Positions 10,570-21,559 of a stretch of DNA of 64,000 nt are shown here, piece by piece; the stretch's first letter is position 1; every line of letters starts with the position of its first letter. The position numbers were made by a program, and so were the translations under genes. Under the pieces are notes generated by a model that was given only the letters and a program-made list of their open reading frames with translations, did no database searches and was not told where the DNA came from. The stretch is from assembly GCA_033816765.1 (NCBI GenBank), contig CM066291.1:1178001-1242000 (forward strand). Direction: 5' to 3'. This stretch comes from Nothopassalora personata (lineage: Eukaryota > Ascomycota > Dothideomycetes > Mycosphaerellales > Mycosphaerellaceae).

Positions 10570-12129
10570 CTATACGCGTTCTTGTAGATCGTTGCCAGCC
10601 TCGCTTGCTTTCGCGCTATTCGAGCCGCTGCTGGTTCCACTGCCTGGGTTCGCAAGTTCCTTCAACGTGTAGCTCTGATCTTTCGAAGGTGCGATCATTG
10701 GAACAGGAAGCTTACGCTGCGCCCCGTCGCCTGCCTCCATGATCTCGCTGATTCTCAGACCGCTGTGTTGCATCGGAACGTATGGCTGCTGACCGTCGGC
10801 AGATGGCTCGACTGGTGCCAAAGCGGGCGGAGGCTGGTGTGCGAGGGAAAGGTGGTGTAGCGTTGGAAGCTGCACTCCGTTGTGGTAGAACTGCGGTCGA
10901 AGGCGCGGGGAATGCGACGGTGTTGCCAAGGGGGTGTGATCCGGAGTCGGGGACGCCGATGCGTGTGAGAACGAGGGTGACGGCGGTGCAGTCGACTGTG
11001 GGCTTCCAGGCCTTGATTTCTTGGTCGGGCGCTCATCGTCTTCGTGCGAGTGTGAACGAGACATTGGTTGCGACGTTGGAGTCGAAGAGTAGTGGTAAGA
11101 CGAGAGCGAAGGCATGCGACCAGTGTGGTAGGGGTGATGGTATGGATGCGTGGAGTAAGTATTCCTGGTTGGGAGGGAAAGGTGCTGATTCGGAAGCTGG
11201 CTATTCTCGCGCTCAACTTGCGAAGCCGCTGTTGCAAGCAAATTGATGTCCATCGGCCTGTGTCCGTACCCATTTCCAGCTGCTGGGCTGATGTCTCCAC
11301 TGACATTACGCGTCATGTATGAACCAGGCGTGCTCGCGTACGTTGCGTATGAGTGCGGTGGTGAAACGTTTGGTGAGCTTAATTGCGATGTAGGAGCAGA
11401 CTGAGTGGCCTGTGGTTGTGATTGTGATTGTGTCTGAGGCTCTGGAGTCGGAGGTGGTTGGTTTAGCTGCTGTTGTTGCTGCTGGAGCTGCTGCAGGCGT
11501 TGTTGCGGAGTAGGCATGATCCCGTTCATGTTATTGCCGTTCATATGATGCGAACTTGGCTGACCCATATGGTTCATCTGGGCCAATTGGTTCATTTGAT
11601 TCATCTGATTAACATGGCTGAGATGAGTCATTTGCTGGATCTGTTGCTGTAAAACGGCGTTGTCATACATTCCAGCCTGGACCGCGGCTGCGGCGGCTGC
11701 GGCAAGATGTTGTTTGTTGCCTCGACGTGAGTTAGGGTTGTTGTGTATGCGCGAATGGCGGGTCAATTCGTCGGATCTGCTAAATCGCTTCGTGCAACCA
11801 GGAAATTGGCAAGCATGCGGCTTCTCTCCCGTGTGGGTACGAATATGGCGCGTTTGATGCTCGAGACGGTGGAAGGCCTTGTCGCAAAGCGAGCACTTGT
11901 AAGGACGAGGCAGATCAGGACGATGTTCGTCTTGGTTCTGCATTGCGCCCACAGCCGGCATCGTCATTGCTGAGCCCGCCATAGATGTCGGTGACGGCAG
12001 TTGAGACTGCGATGCTGATTGAGAAGGCGGCGTAGATCCGTCGGTGGTGGAAGTGATGTTCGGAGGTTGCGAAGTAGATGTGACGGAGTGAACTTGTTGT
12101 TCTTCCGGGTTGAGAAGATGGGAGAGCAT
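10570..12129 (-). CDS. creA: Carbon catabolite repressor CreA (C2H2 zinc finger)
   Basis: A frame of 519 residues from the ATG at 12129. The minus-strand frame is open further upstream, but [12 protein letters not shown] is the first segment with protein-like character, and the added N-terminus would be unlike CreA. Two C2H2 fingers lie at residues 79-99 (C79, C82, H95, H99) and 107-129 (C107, C112, H125, H129). They contain [18 protein letters not shown] and [16 protein letters not shown] and are followed by an RRGNK basic stretch and an alanine run, all hallmarks of CreA/Mig1. CreA binds SYGGRG sites and represses genes for less favoured carbon sources when glucose is present. The middle is rich in Asn, Met, Gln and Pro ([14 protein letters not shown], a polyglutamine run). 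A conserved segment [20 protein letters not shown] lies near the C-terminus. Two inverted MITE copies flank the gene. Confidence 0.93.
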   Translation of the reverse strand: MLSHLLNPEEQQVHSVTSTSQPPNITSTTDGSTPPSQSASQSQLPSPTSMAGSAMTMPAVGAMQNQDEHRPDLPRPYKCSLCDKAFHRLEHQTRHIRTHTGEKPHACQFPGCTKRFSRSDELTRHSRIHNNPNSRRGNKQHLAAAAAAAVQAGMYDNAVLQQQIQQMTHLSHVNQMNQMNQLAQMNHMGQPSSHHMNGNNMNGIMPTPQQRLQQLQQQQQQLNQPPPTPEPQTQSQSQPQATQSAPTSQLSSPNVSPPHSYATYASTPGSYMTRNVSGDISPAAGNGYGHRPMDINLLATAASQVERENSQLPNQHLSLPTRNTYSTHPYHHPYHTGRMPSLSSYHYSSTPTSQPMSRSHSHEDDERPTKKSRPGSPQSTAPPSPSFSHASASPTPDHTPLATPSHSPRLRPQFYHNGVQLPTLHHLSLAHQPPPALAPVEPSADGQQPYVPMQHSGLRISEIMEAGDGAQRKLPVPMIAPSKDQSYTLKELANPGSGTSSGSNSAKASEAGNDLQERV

Positions 12130-13480
12130 GAATGCCACCCCGTGCTTGGCGGGCTGAAAGGTTAAAATTATCGTTTGGGTCACTGACTTCCGGCTGCAGC
12201 CTGCTGATTTCCGGGGTTGCAATGATGTCGTCAAAGCGACTGCAAGAGGGAAGTCGTAGAACGCAAGATCTTGCCTAGCAGCAAACGAGAAATACGCGCA
12301 CAGTGGCACTTGCGCAGACCTTGCCGGTGGAGACGCCCTGGTTAATTCTAGCGTTAAGGACGCTGCAGGTCCAGGGTGAACCGCGGTGCTTTTTGTGGTT
12401 CTCTTGACCCCAGATACGCATGGGGCGGGGATCGGGATGCTGGAGAGTGCTGTCTTGGAGCACCGTGTGGCTGAGCTGATGGTCCAGGGTGCTAACGAGC
12501 TGCGACGAGCCGGGAGCGCCAGAGTGTGACAGAAGAGAGGGAGTCGCAAAGCGTAGAGCATCCGTCGGCCGCTCCTATCATGAAAGGCCGAATGACCCAC
12601 CTAGTCTAGAGAACAGATTCTTTCCCCCGCTGCCCTTCGGCACTGCCTCTGCTCGGTGGATGGCGACTCCTGTGACGATTGCCGTTCCGTTCTCGACGAT
12701 TTCTGCTCAGAGGCTGCGCCGAACCAAGTCCTTGAACGTGAGAGGATCTCGACGGGTTTCACGCTTTTCTGGGGCGAAGTTGTGGGATTTCGTGTGCTGC
12801 TTATCTGTGGGCGATACTATAGAAAGGGTAATTGCAAGTCGCTTACGTGCCGTGTTCTTGATCCTCTTATCCCACGCGCCTGACACTCCACTACAGACAA
12901 GGATTTCCATGCGCCTGCAATCACAGCCAACGCCTTCCTCCTTTTCTGCACACACGGCAGGTGCCTGATGACGCATCAACACCGTGGGATGATTATCTGG
13001 CGAAGGCAGCACGACTTCACTTCACGTCAACTTGTCAAGGATCCTCGTATTGCATTCATCGTCCTCTGCTGGGCTTTGCGAACAACCAACACTACCCAGG
13101 CTGTCGTCTGCGCCGCATACTACTATGATTGCGCTACGCTGGTGTCAATGGAAGGTCTCCATCGACTTGGCACCAATGATACTGTACCAGTATCCTTACT
13201 ACTGCTTTGCTTGCTGCTGAATCTCGTGCCCCTGTACAGTCCCTTGAAGCTGCATCGACGATGTTTAGGCCAGGACATGCCGCGCTGTGCAAACAGTCCG
13301 TCTGCTTGACTCTATGTCAATGTGCATAGGGATAGATATGTATCTTGCAAGCCACATGCGGGCCTAACGCCTTAGGGCTCCGCAGATCCACGATCTACAT
13401 CGCTTGATTAGTTCTCCACAGGCAATACAAGGCAGCTGAAGACTAAGCACGATTTTCACATCGTGTTTACAGATAGGGGC
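12130..13480 (-). promoter_or_regulatory. creA upstream region with CreA-type (SYGGRG) hexamers
   Basis: No gene is convincing between the creA ATG and MITE copy 2. Hexamers matching SYGGRG occur at 12211-12216 (CCGGGG), 12408-12413 (CTGGGG on the minus strand), 12425-12430 (GCGGGG) and 12625-12630 (GCGGGG on the minus strand). creA autoregulation is known in Aspergillus, so these are plausible sites, but the motif is short and such matches arise by chance. The minus strand stays open from 12600 to the ATG, which may reflect a long leader. Confidence 0.35.
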
Positions 13481-13781
13481 GGAAAATCTATAGGCAGCCC
13501 CCATTTTCGGCTACGGGCAGCCCCTAATCTAACTAATCAATCAAATCCCATCAAATGGTGCATACCCACCCCCCAGCCCTCGGCTGCACTTAGGTCCTCC
13601 TACGAGATCCTCCTACCCTCCGGGGCCCCTCCTACTATGGGCCGCCCCTAAGTTTGCTGCTGCGACAGGAAAGATAGATGCTATTAGCCCTCGCCGGGCG
13701 GGCAAGCGCATTTTGGAGTGCTAGAGGGCTAATCAAATTTTGGAGTGATGACTAAGATTGGGGGCTGCCCATAGACTTTGC
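13481..13781 (-). mobile_element. MITE-like element, copy 2 (inverted relative to copy 1)
   Basis: About 301 bp, homologous to the reverse complement of copy 1 along its length (more than 90 percent by eye). The left end is the intact repeat GGAAAATCTATAGGCAGCC. The right end has lost about 22 bp of the outer repeat and is altered (ATAGACTTTGC instead of ATAGATTTTCC). No clear target duplication is visible. It lies about 1.35 kb upstream of the creA ATG. Confidence 0.72.
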
Positions 13782-15580
13782 GACCCAGAAATGCCTCACA
13801 GCCTGTCTTAGTCGACCGGAAGGCGTTTACGATAAACGAAGGCAATCAACGCGGCTCAGACGGCTCCAGCTCTACTGCAGTGAAGCGCCAAACGGTCTGG
13901 GGACCGGCAGCGGTCCTACGAGCCACATACTGTTGCCAATCTTGGGTGGTGCTCAAAGCCTTTCTAGAAGCAGTTCAAGCCCCCACGGTTGTACTACGCC
14001 GTGGCCTGGCTGGCTCTGGCGAACCATTCGTTGAGAAATGTTTCGCAAACGACTGAGACATCTATGTGAGCCTGAGCCAAAGCGATAACGATTACAGAGT
14101 TTGGGAGGCTTCCTAGCCAGTACTCAGATGCTCCTCTTCCTGGAAAACGCTGCGCGCTTTCATCAACATCGTCACGATGCATTGTGGAGAAGAGCAAATT
14201 TTCGGGCGGAGGCCGCTCTTTGTACGACTCAACTCCACACCTTTCATCAACGTCTTCCTTGCACACCGGTCACGATCACACGTCAACTGATGCCGCCAGC
14301 TGAGGCGGACCTGGGTGCGTGGGCGGCACTCCTATCTTGGAAGTTATCTCACAGCATCTGCCTATCGGTGACCGAGGACTACGGCTTTTCTCGGCACGAG
14401 GTCATGGCAATCGAACACCCGAACAATTGCGATGAGGGCCTCAACTCGGCGCGCCAATGCCGGTAGCGAGGACCTGTGTACTGTAATTTCAGTGTAGAGT
14501 TACCTCAGCAGGCTCAGACTCGCGGTCGGAATTGATTGCCGGGAGAGCGGGAACTAGGGATTAAGCCCATCATGTGATCACAGCGACCCGACGCCAATTC
14601 GCGCTTCGCCAAGGCTCGCTGTGAGCGGCCCACAGTCCGATTGGTTACATTGCATTAGCTATACTAGAAGCGTCTGAGCTCGCTGAGGTAAGTGCAGAGC
14701 TCTCTCCGGATACGACCCGGCGTCGTCTGGTACTGCTTCGGCGCTAAAATATCGAATACAATATATCCACCATCGTACTAAGTGCAATAGTGCCGAGCGG
14801 TACGAGCGAAGAAGTTCGGGGCTCAACACGTGTCATTATCGTCCGGAGGATCTCCAAGACTAGGGAACACTTGGCTATATCCGAGCCTTTTTCTTGGTAG
14901 TGCCGAATATCAGCTGTCCACGATGGAGATGGATCCTGTGGACATTGAGAACTCTATTGATTTGCTTGTGACAGCCCTTCGAGGCAAGCTCTGCCGAGGA
15001 ACACGACAGCGAACAAATCGCTAGTGACGATATTCTCACGCCTGATAAAAGAATGCTCAAAGCAAGTTCGAATATCGTTTGTTCCTACAATTACTCCAAT
15101 CACGGATACACCTCGCAACGCACTCGTCAGCAAGATGACGTTGATCTACTAGGCATGATTTATGCTGTGCGGGCATCGTTCTAGGTCTGGATTGGAGGGA
15201 AGGGCTCTCGCATGTCCAGCTAGGTATTGTCAGAGCGAGTCAGATCGCTTCGCCATTGCAATCGTGTTTGAGGCGAAGGCAATGGGAACGCCGACGCGGT
15301 AATGATCGCGATGAGCAAAGACAGGCTCGGGATGTTGATGGAACGGCGATAAGGAAGGCCAAGAAGCGTGGTCGCCATCGAAGCTCTTCTATCGTCAGGC
15401 GAAGCAAAAGCAAGTCGATGACGCCCGCATGCCCTCGACGCATGCATGGTCTGAGTGTGGGAGAGGAAGACTTGACCTTGGTACACAGGAGGTGACACGA
15501 TCCACTAAGTAGCGCGTCTCCACCTCCAATTTTACTTTGTCTACTATCCCTCTCTACACGTATGCACACGATATTGCCAT
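13782..15580. other. Gene-poor stretch of normal composition before the transposon block
   Basis: CA and TG dinucleotides are at normal levels. Open frames at 14101-14466 and 15256-15495 (the latter Arg/Lys-rich) do not resemble any family I know and lack context. I do not call a gene. Composition changes abruptly at about 15580. Confidence 0.45.
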
Positions 15581-16289
15581 AGTTTTTACCCTAAGATTGT
15601 CGCGTAGATTAGCGCGTTATTATATATATAAAACAAGCATGTCCTAGACCTCTAGGAGTAGGCCTAAATCTACTACTTAGGAATTAGTGTTATAGCCTTT
15701 ATTCGCATGTACAAACACGACCTAGAGGTCGCTAGTAAGAGTACATTTTAAGCCTAGCTATAGCAAGAGGAGGAGAATAGAGACTATAGATAACGTAGTC
15801 CCTTTAGGTAGAAGAAGAAGGATAAATACCGGCTTAATTAGGCCTATAGTACAGGTCTCAATTAGGATATATTAGATGCATAGGAGACAATTACTCCCTA
15901 AGCAATAACTATACAACCCCTGTCCGTTTACTATCTACTATTAGAAATGATGTTCTACTACTTAGCGGAGCTTACTACCTAGTATAGTGTCTAATGTTAT
16001 TAATTACTGCCTAGAAGCTACTATATTAACCTAATTAGAGATATCATAGATATTAGGGCTATAAGATTATTGCCCGGTGCTATATAGGAGGAGGCAATAA
16101 TTATACTAACCCCTACTAGTGTAGATTATTTATCTAACCCGATAGATATAGGGGTAATAGTGTCCTATATAGACTCTATTAACATACTTACTATATACAT
16201 ATACACATATATACGCTTATTATTATAGCTAGAGGTCCCCTATTTATAACCTTTAAGAAGGGCTAGATATAGGCTCTTTATAAGCACGC
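15581..16289. repeat. RIP-mutated DNA, element not identified
   Basis: From about 15580 the sequence is dominated by CTA/TAG/TTA triplets with few CA or TG dinucleotides, typical of RIP at CpA. No family is recognised in this part, though it may be the 5' portion of the Tc1/mariner remnant that follows. Confidence 0.5.
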
Positions 16290-16649
16290 CTACTAGTTAC
16301 TTTAGCGTATTGCTAAAAAGCTAAATACTATAAAAGGGGTTATCTCTTAGGTTATATTACGTATAGAACAAGACCTACGTACACTACTATATACACTACT
16401 ACGAAGGAGACGACCTCCCGTACTTACTACCCGTAAGCGACGTCGTCTTATAGAAAGAGCGACTACTAATGCCTTCTATAGGAGGCTTCGGCTTAACTAG
16501 ATTATAGTAAAAGAGGACCTATCCTTCGATATCCGTACCCTACGAGCTAGTTTTATAAAAGAAGGCTATAGACGCTATAAAGCAATAAAGAAGCTATTAC
16601 TTACCGAGAAACATAAGGCTAATCGCCTTCGCTAGGTAAGGAAGCATAT
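16290..16649 (+). pseudogene. Tc1/mariner-type transposase fragment, RIP-mutated
   Basis: One plus-strand frame reads KLNTTKGVIS, then RRRRPPVLTTRKRRRLIERA, then FDIRTLRASFIKEGYRRYKA and LLLTEKHKANRLR. This is the helix-turn-helix DNA-binding half of Tc1/IS630-type transposases, including the PK-LT--HK-AR-like end. Several stops are TAG or TAA, as expected from RIP. It is cut off at 16649 by the LTR of element Y, and no catalytic DDE half is seen on the other side of Y. Confidence 0.6.
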
Positions 16650-17029
16650 TGTTAGGTTTAGTATAACCTAATGATATTACAAGTTAAGAAGACAAGCTTA
16701 ATCGGGTTTGTTCTCGGGCCGATAGGAAGTTAAGGGAAAGTAATAAAGCAGTAGCTGTCTTGTCTTATAAAGACTAAGTAGCAGTAAGGTAGAGGTTAGG
16801 TTATATTGTATTCTAAACAGTAATATTAAACAGTAAGTTAAACGTATCGAAACTATAAGGGGTTCTTAGCGTCCCTAAATATAAAGGAGATTCGTAGATC
16901 TCGGTAATTAGTCTAATTAGTCTAAGCATAAGTAGTCTAATTGCCCTAAGTCTAAGCGCTTAGGTAGGATAAGTTACGTGCTCGTCTTATTATTGCGATT
17001 CTAGGGTCTATAGGAATCGTTTCGTAACA
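16650..17029 (-). repeat. 3' LTR of element Y
   Basis: A 380-bp repeat with TGTTAGG at its left and CGTAACA at its right edge. It is followed by CTATCCCCTTTTT, which on the minus strand is a polypurine tract directly before the LTR. About 240 bp match the other LTR at 38748-38990; the remaining part is divergent and repeat-rich. Confidence 0.75.
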
Positions 17030-17299
17030 CTATCCCCTTTTTAGCCTAGCTTCGTCCCGAAGCTCTATAAGCCGTTATTATCTCTTATAGTAATAGTTAA
17101 CTATATCTTCTTCCTCCTATAAACGCCGTTAACTACTTGCTCTAGATACTAAAACCTCTAGTATTGAAATAGCTCTATATACGAATTGTTAGAAGTCTCG
17201 ATCCTCGGGCGCGGTAGTAAAGTATATCGTAGGTTCGATTCCTACCCTAGTCACTCGTCGGCCGAGAGATCGATTGTCGTTAGTCGTATCGGCGTACCT

Positions 17300-18849
17300 A
17301 TTTTTAGTATTGTCTAATCTTTTACTAATAGTTTCGTAGGTGTTATTTCGGTTCCTAGGTATTTTCTAATTCGTTATATCCTTTCTACTTAATAAGGTAT
17401 CGCTAACCTTTTTTATATAGGATTTTTTTGACTTCGAATTTGTTTTCTACTTCTAGCTTAAAATGGAAGCTTTCCTAGTAGGGTGTTTTGGCGTCTACGG
17501 GTTCTAACTTAGAGATGTAGAAGACTAGGTAGATTTTAGCGTCTAGTAGTAGTCGTAGGCGGTAGTTAACTAGTCCTATAACTTTATCGATAGAAAATAG
17601 TCCGACCTTAACGTAATCTATTTTCTTAGTCTATCTTCTTATTCTTAAGTTTTTTATAAGGAGATAGACCTTATCCCCCTCTTTTAGTAGAGGTACTATT
17701 TTTCTCGTGTCTTACCGTTATTAAGACAGTTTATATTATATATCTTCGATCGCCTTACGTGTTTCTTTATGCACTTCCTTAAGAGTATCCGTCGTTACGA
17801 TTGCTCTTTCGGCTTATAGGTAGGATCTAGGTGTTCCGAATAGGTTAGGATCTTTCCTAAAGTTCGTATAGAATAGTATCGTCGAAGTTGTTTCTAATTT
17901 ATAGTTATTTAGTGCGATCTGCGCTATTAGTAGTAGTAAAATCTAGTTGTCCTATACGTAGTTAATATAGTATCGTAGGTATTATTCGAGTGTTTAATTT
18001 ATCCTCTTAGTTTATCCGTCTATTTCTAGATAATATGCTATTAATAGCTTATGTCTTATTCCGATCGTTTCTATAAGGGTTTTCTAGTAGTTCGATGTAA
18101 ATAGCTTATCTCTATCCGTTATAAACGTTCGAGGAAATCCGTAGTATCGGATAAGTCTATTTAGTACGAGGTATCGGAGCTACTCTATATTATATGTCTC
18201 TAATATAGGAATAAAGTGCGCGTATTTTGTAAGTCTATTAACTATAACTAGTATTATGTCGTATAGTTATTTCGTAACTTAATCTTTTAACGGTAGGAGT
18301 TTCGTAATAAAGTCTATTATAACTTCGTCCTATAGTTTTGTCGGTAGTGTCATAAACTATAGGTAACCGTATTTTGTATATCTCGTAGCCTTGTTTCGTT
18401 AGTAGTGTACGTATTGTTTAATATAGCGTAACACCTTAAGTCTTATCTACGGAAATAAGAAGCTACGCTATATTAGGTCTATTGTCTTTAAAGTTCTAGG
18501 GTGTCCGTAAGTTAGTCCGTCGTAATGTTATTATATATATTCTTCTTCTCGATCCTTTAGTACTTAGTATTTTCCTTACGATATAGGAAATTGTTCGTCC
18601 TTATCGCCTAATATCCGTACGATGTTATTAAATTCTCTAGTATTAGCACTAAGACTTCCGTCGGGATTTGTCTTTAGTATTTTATGTTATACTAGTTCTT
18701 TTCCTTCTATATAGTCGCTTCTTCGACTTAGCGCGTCGGCGCGGCCGTTCTTTCTTTCTAGAGTATATTTAATTTCGAACTTATACTGTCCTAGTAGCTC
18801 CGACTAGCGGGCTTGCCTTCGGGTAAGTTCTTTCGTCGTCGTAAAGTAC
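17300..18849 (-). pseudogene. Element Y pol remnant: integrase and C-terminal region
   Basis: Minus-strand Gypsy pol sequence between the Y polypurine tract and insertion Z. The reading is broken by many TAG/TAA codons. Its place in the order gag-protease-RT-integrase supports the integrase assignment more than any single motif. It ends at the duplicated target GTAAG (18850-18854). Confidence 0.55.
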
Positions 18850-18854
18850 GTAAG

Positions 18855-19050
18855 TGTCACGAGACAGCCTTTTTACTCACTGCCCCGCGACACGTCATCG
18901 GCCGCAGCCCCGTACGCTAGCGGCCGCTAGCGCCCGCTAGCTCGCTTCGCGTTCCCTTATCTTCTCGCGCGTACCTTCGACCTCTTAGATAGCTCGCGTA
19001 ACTACACATGTCTCTACCCGTACCTATAGTAGTCCCTCTCGCCCGTAATA
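18855..19050 (+). repeat. 5' LTR of element Z
   Basis: 196 bp, TGTCACGAGACAG at the start. It keeps many CA and TG dinucleotides compared with the interior of Z, so the LTR is less RIP-mutated than the coding part. Confidence 0.88.
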
Positions 19051-19229
19051 GTTAGTTACGCCGTTCTTTAAAGTAGAGAGCTAACCTCTACGCGACACCG
19101 ATACCGAGAACCGCTAGAACGCGCGACTAAGGTCCGCGACACGACCCGACCTTATAGACACCGAACACGATTAATAATCGACATTCTCGAGACTACGCCG
19201 ATAGCGCGAGTCCTCGATTCTAGTAGAGC

Positions 19230-21240
19230 TACTAAATAGAGGCCCCGACGACCTAGATCTTTAAGTATACCTACGATTAGTGCTTAGCCTAGGAGACAGT
19301 AGAAACATACATCCGGATCGCCTTACGCGCATCTAGTAAGATTAGTAAGAGGGTATAGGAACAGGTATGTCGCTAAACGGTATAGGCAAGTCTCCTCTCT
19401 CCTAAGTTTAGACTTCTCAATCCTAAACCTAACCGCTCGGAACATAAGAGACTCTACTAGTAGAGGCTTTATAGAACGCCAAGCCCGAGTCTTTAATACG
19501 ACCGAGCAGTAGGCGACGTAGTAAGTAGCTACTCGAGGACACTAACATATCCGCCTACGAGGACGACGGGTAAGGCATCGACTTGTCCTAAGTCTATAAC
19601 CCCGAGGAGCCTCTACGATTCGACGACATCGACCGTAACAATCCCGAGTTTACCTACGACCTAGGTAACTATCGAATCGGCGATGCGACCGCATTCTAGA
19701 GATAAGTTACCCTTCGACCGATTACTATGTACCTTATCGTTAAGAGTACGGTCGATAGCTACGCTAAGTTAAAGACACAGTATAACTCCGCCCGAGATCT
19801 AGTATAACGTTACCGCGATAAACGTAACAATGCTAGGGACGAGAGAGATAGAGCATTAGAAAAGCTTTAGTAAGCTAAGGATACCCTCGACATTATTACC
19901 GAGGACCGCGATAACGTAGCATAAGAGCGAGACGAGCGCGATGCCGATGTAAAGACCTACCTAGAGCGTGTATACTAACTCGAAGCCGAGCTCGGCAGCG
20001 AGGACCGAATCCCCGAAGACTACATGTTAAAGGCTACCTATAAGCGGATTACTAACGAGTTGTCCAGCCGTATTACTACGGTAAACGGTAACCTCGATTA
20101 GGTAGAAGACGAGCTTAAACAGTTTAGGAACGAGGTTAACGAGCTTAAGAACGAAATCGTGCACCTTAAGACATAAGTACGCTTAAACAAGTCTATCGAG
20201 CGCCCTCGTACTTTCTACGAGTAACTTAAGCATTAACGCGGTTAAGAGCGTAATCTAGGATTAGACGATTTCCTATAAGCCGGTACTCGTCGTTCGTAGA
20301 CACTAGTAGGTTAAGCCCGTAACTATAGTAACTGTAACCGTCTAAGTAGACTCCGTATAGAACGCTATGCTTCTATCGCTACTTACAAGACTAATAACAC
20401 TACTACGTTTACCTAGGAGCCCGATAAGCGTTTCCCTTATCCTAAGAAGTTCGATAACACACCCGAGACGCTATCCTATAGAGACTAGAAGGATAGCTAT
20501 AAGGACGCTATTAGCGCACGATACACCCCTCGGACGCCGTACATTAACATCTTTAACTACATTAAGCGCTACACCTCCGGTACACCTAAGGATATCTTCT
20601 TACTCGCTATCGAGAACGATTCCTAGGGATTACTCGAGGAGATATAGGATGAGCTAGACGAGAACTTCGGCGAGAACCTACGCGACGTCGCACTTAAGGT
20701 AGGACGCGAACTTATGTAACTTCGGTAGAAAAAGAACTAAGAGTTCGCCGAGTACATTATCGAGTACCGCCGATTATTAGCTAAAGTAGGAGAGAAGCTA
20801 GTTACATACAAGCTATAGATTAGCCTTAACGAGTTCTAGATGCGAAAGATAGAGGATTACTAACTACTTAAGAACTTCGCCGAGTTCTACCGCATTACTA
20901 AGGATAAGGAGGAAGCCTAGAACACTCTTAAGAGCATGTACGGTAAGAATAACGATAAGGACAAGGATAAGGATAATGCTAACGCTAGCTAGTAGAATAA
21001 TAACCGTCGGTAGTAGGGTAACGGCGGTTAGTAGTAGCTATAAGGCGGTTCCGGCGGCTAGCGCGCACCGCTTACTAATAACATGCTTATAGTTACTACG
21101 CGTAGTAACAACACCGGTCTAGCCGTGCGTCTACTACCTCGTAAGTACGCTAGCCTACCTAAGCTTACTAACGAAGTCCGTAACTAGTGCCGCTAGGAGG
21201 GACGTTACTTCCGCTATCGTAAAGCCGGCTATACCTTATA
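19230..21240 (+). pseudogene. Element Z gag remnant with long coiled coil
   Basis: Reading TAG/TAA as former Gln/Trp codons, the plus strand gives a Gag with a charged coiled-coil region (about 19840-20180). A retrotransposon gag core follows near 20450-20950 (YKDAISARYTPRTPYINIF and onward), then a Gln/Asn/Gly-rich tail. A degraded zinc knuckle near 21200-21250 (YFRYRKAGYT, probably CFRCRKAGHT before RIP) closes it. An N-terminal coiled coil of this size is unusual but known in some fungal Gag proteins. Confidence 0.6.
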
Positions 21241-21559
21241 AGATCCGGTTTACCTACTCCATAACTCACGTAGTAAGTGGCGCGCTAGCGATATCGACCG
21301 AGAAACGCCTATCGCTCTTAACGTAATAGAGACGATACCTGCCCTCTAGATCGAAGTAGCTCCTTAGGGAAATGCTTAGCTCCTTAATATAGTCGTATTA
21401 AAGGAGCATCCGACGAACCTACGAATTATAAACACGAATTACACGAACTAGAATAAGAGTAAGGATATAAGATGCTCGTTTAAGAGGAGGAATATCTATG
21501 TATAGTAATAGCTAAGGGTAACACCTATACGCCTATACATATATAACTAACGTATAGAA

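Noticed and set aside
12130..12600. N-terminal extension of CreA in the same open frame
   Set aside because: The extension lacks protein-like conservation, and CreA proteins begin shortly before the fingers. The ATG at 12129 fits better.
14101..14466. A 121-residue plus-strand frame
   Set aside because: No recognisable domain and no supporting context; composition looks like chance reading of non-coding DNA.
15256..15495. Short Arg/Lys-rich frame
   Set aside because: Low-complexity basic composition, no family, overlaps equally good frames on the other strand.
17190..17245. tRNA-like string with a perfect T-arm (GTAGG-TTCGATT-CCTAC, a B-box match)
   Set aside because: No matching 5' acceptor strand (GACTAGG) or anticodon arm lies upstream at a suitable distance, and it sits between the polypurine tract and pol of Gypsy Y in RIP-mutated DNA. 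Treated as chance or a dead relic.
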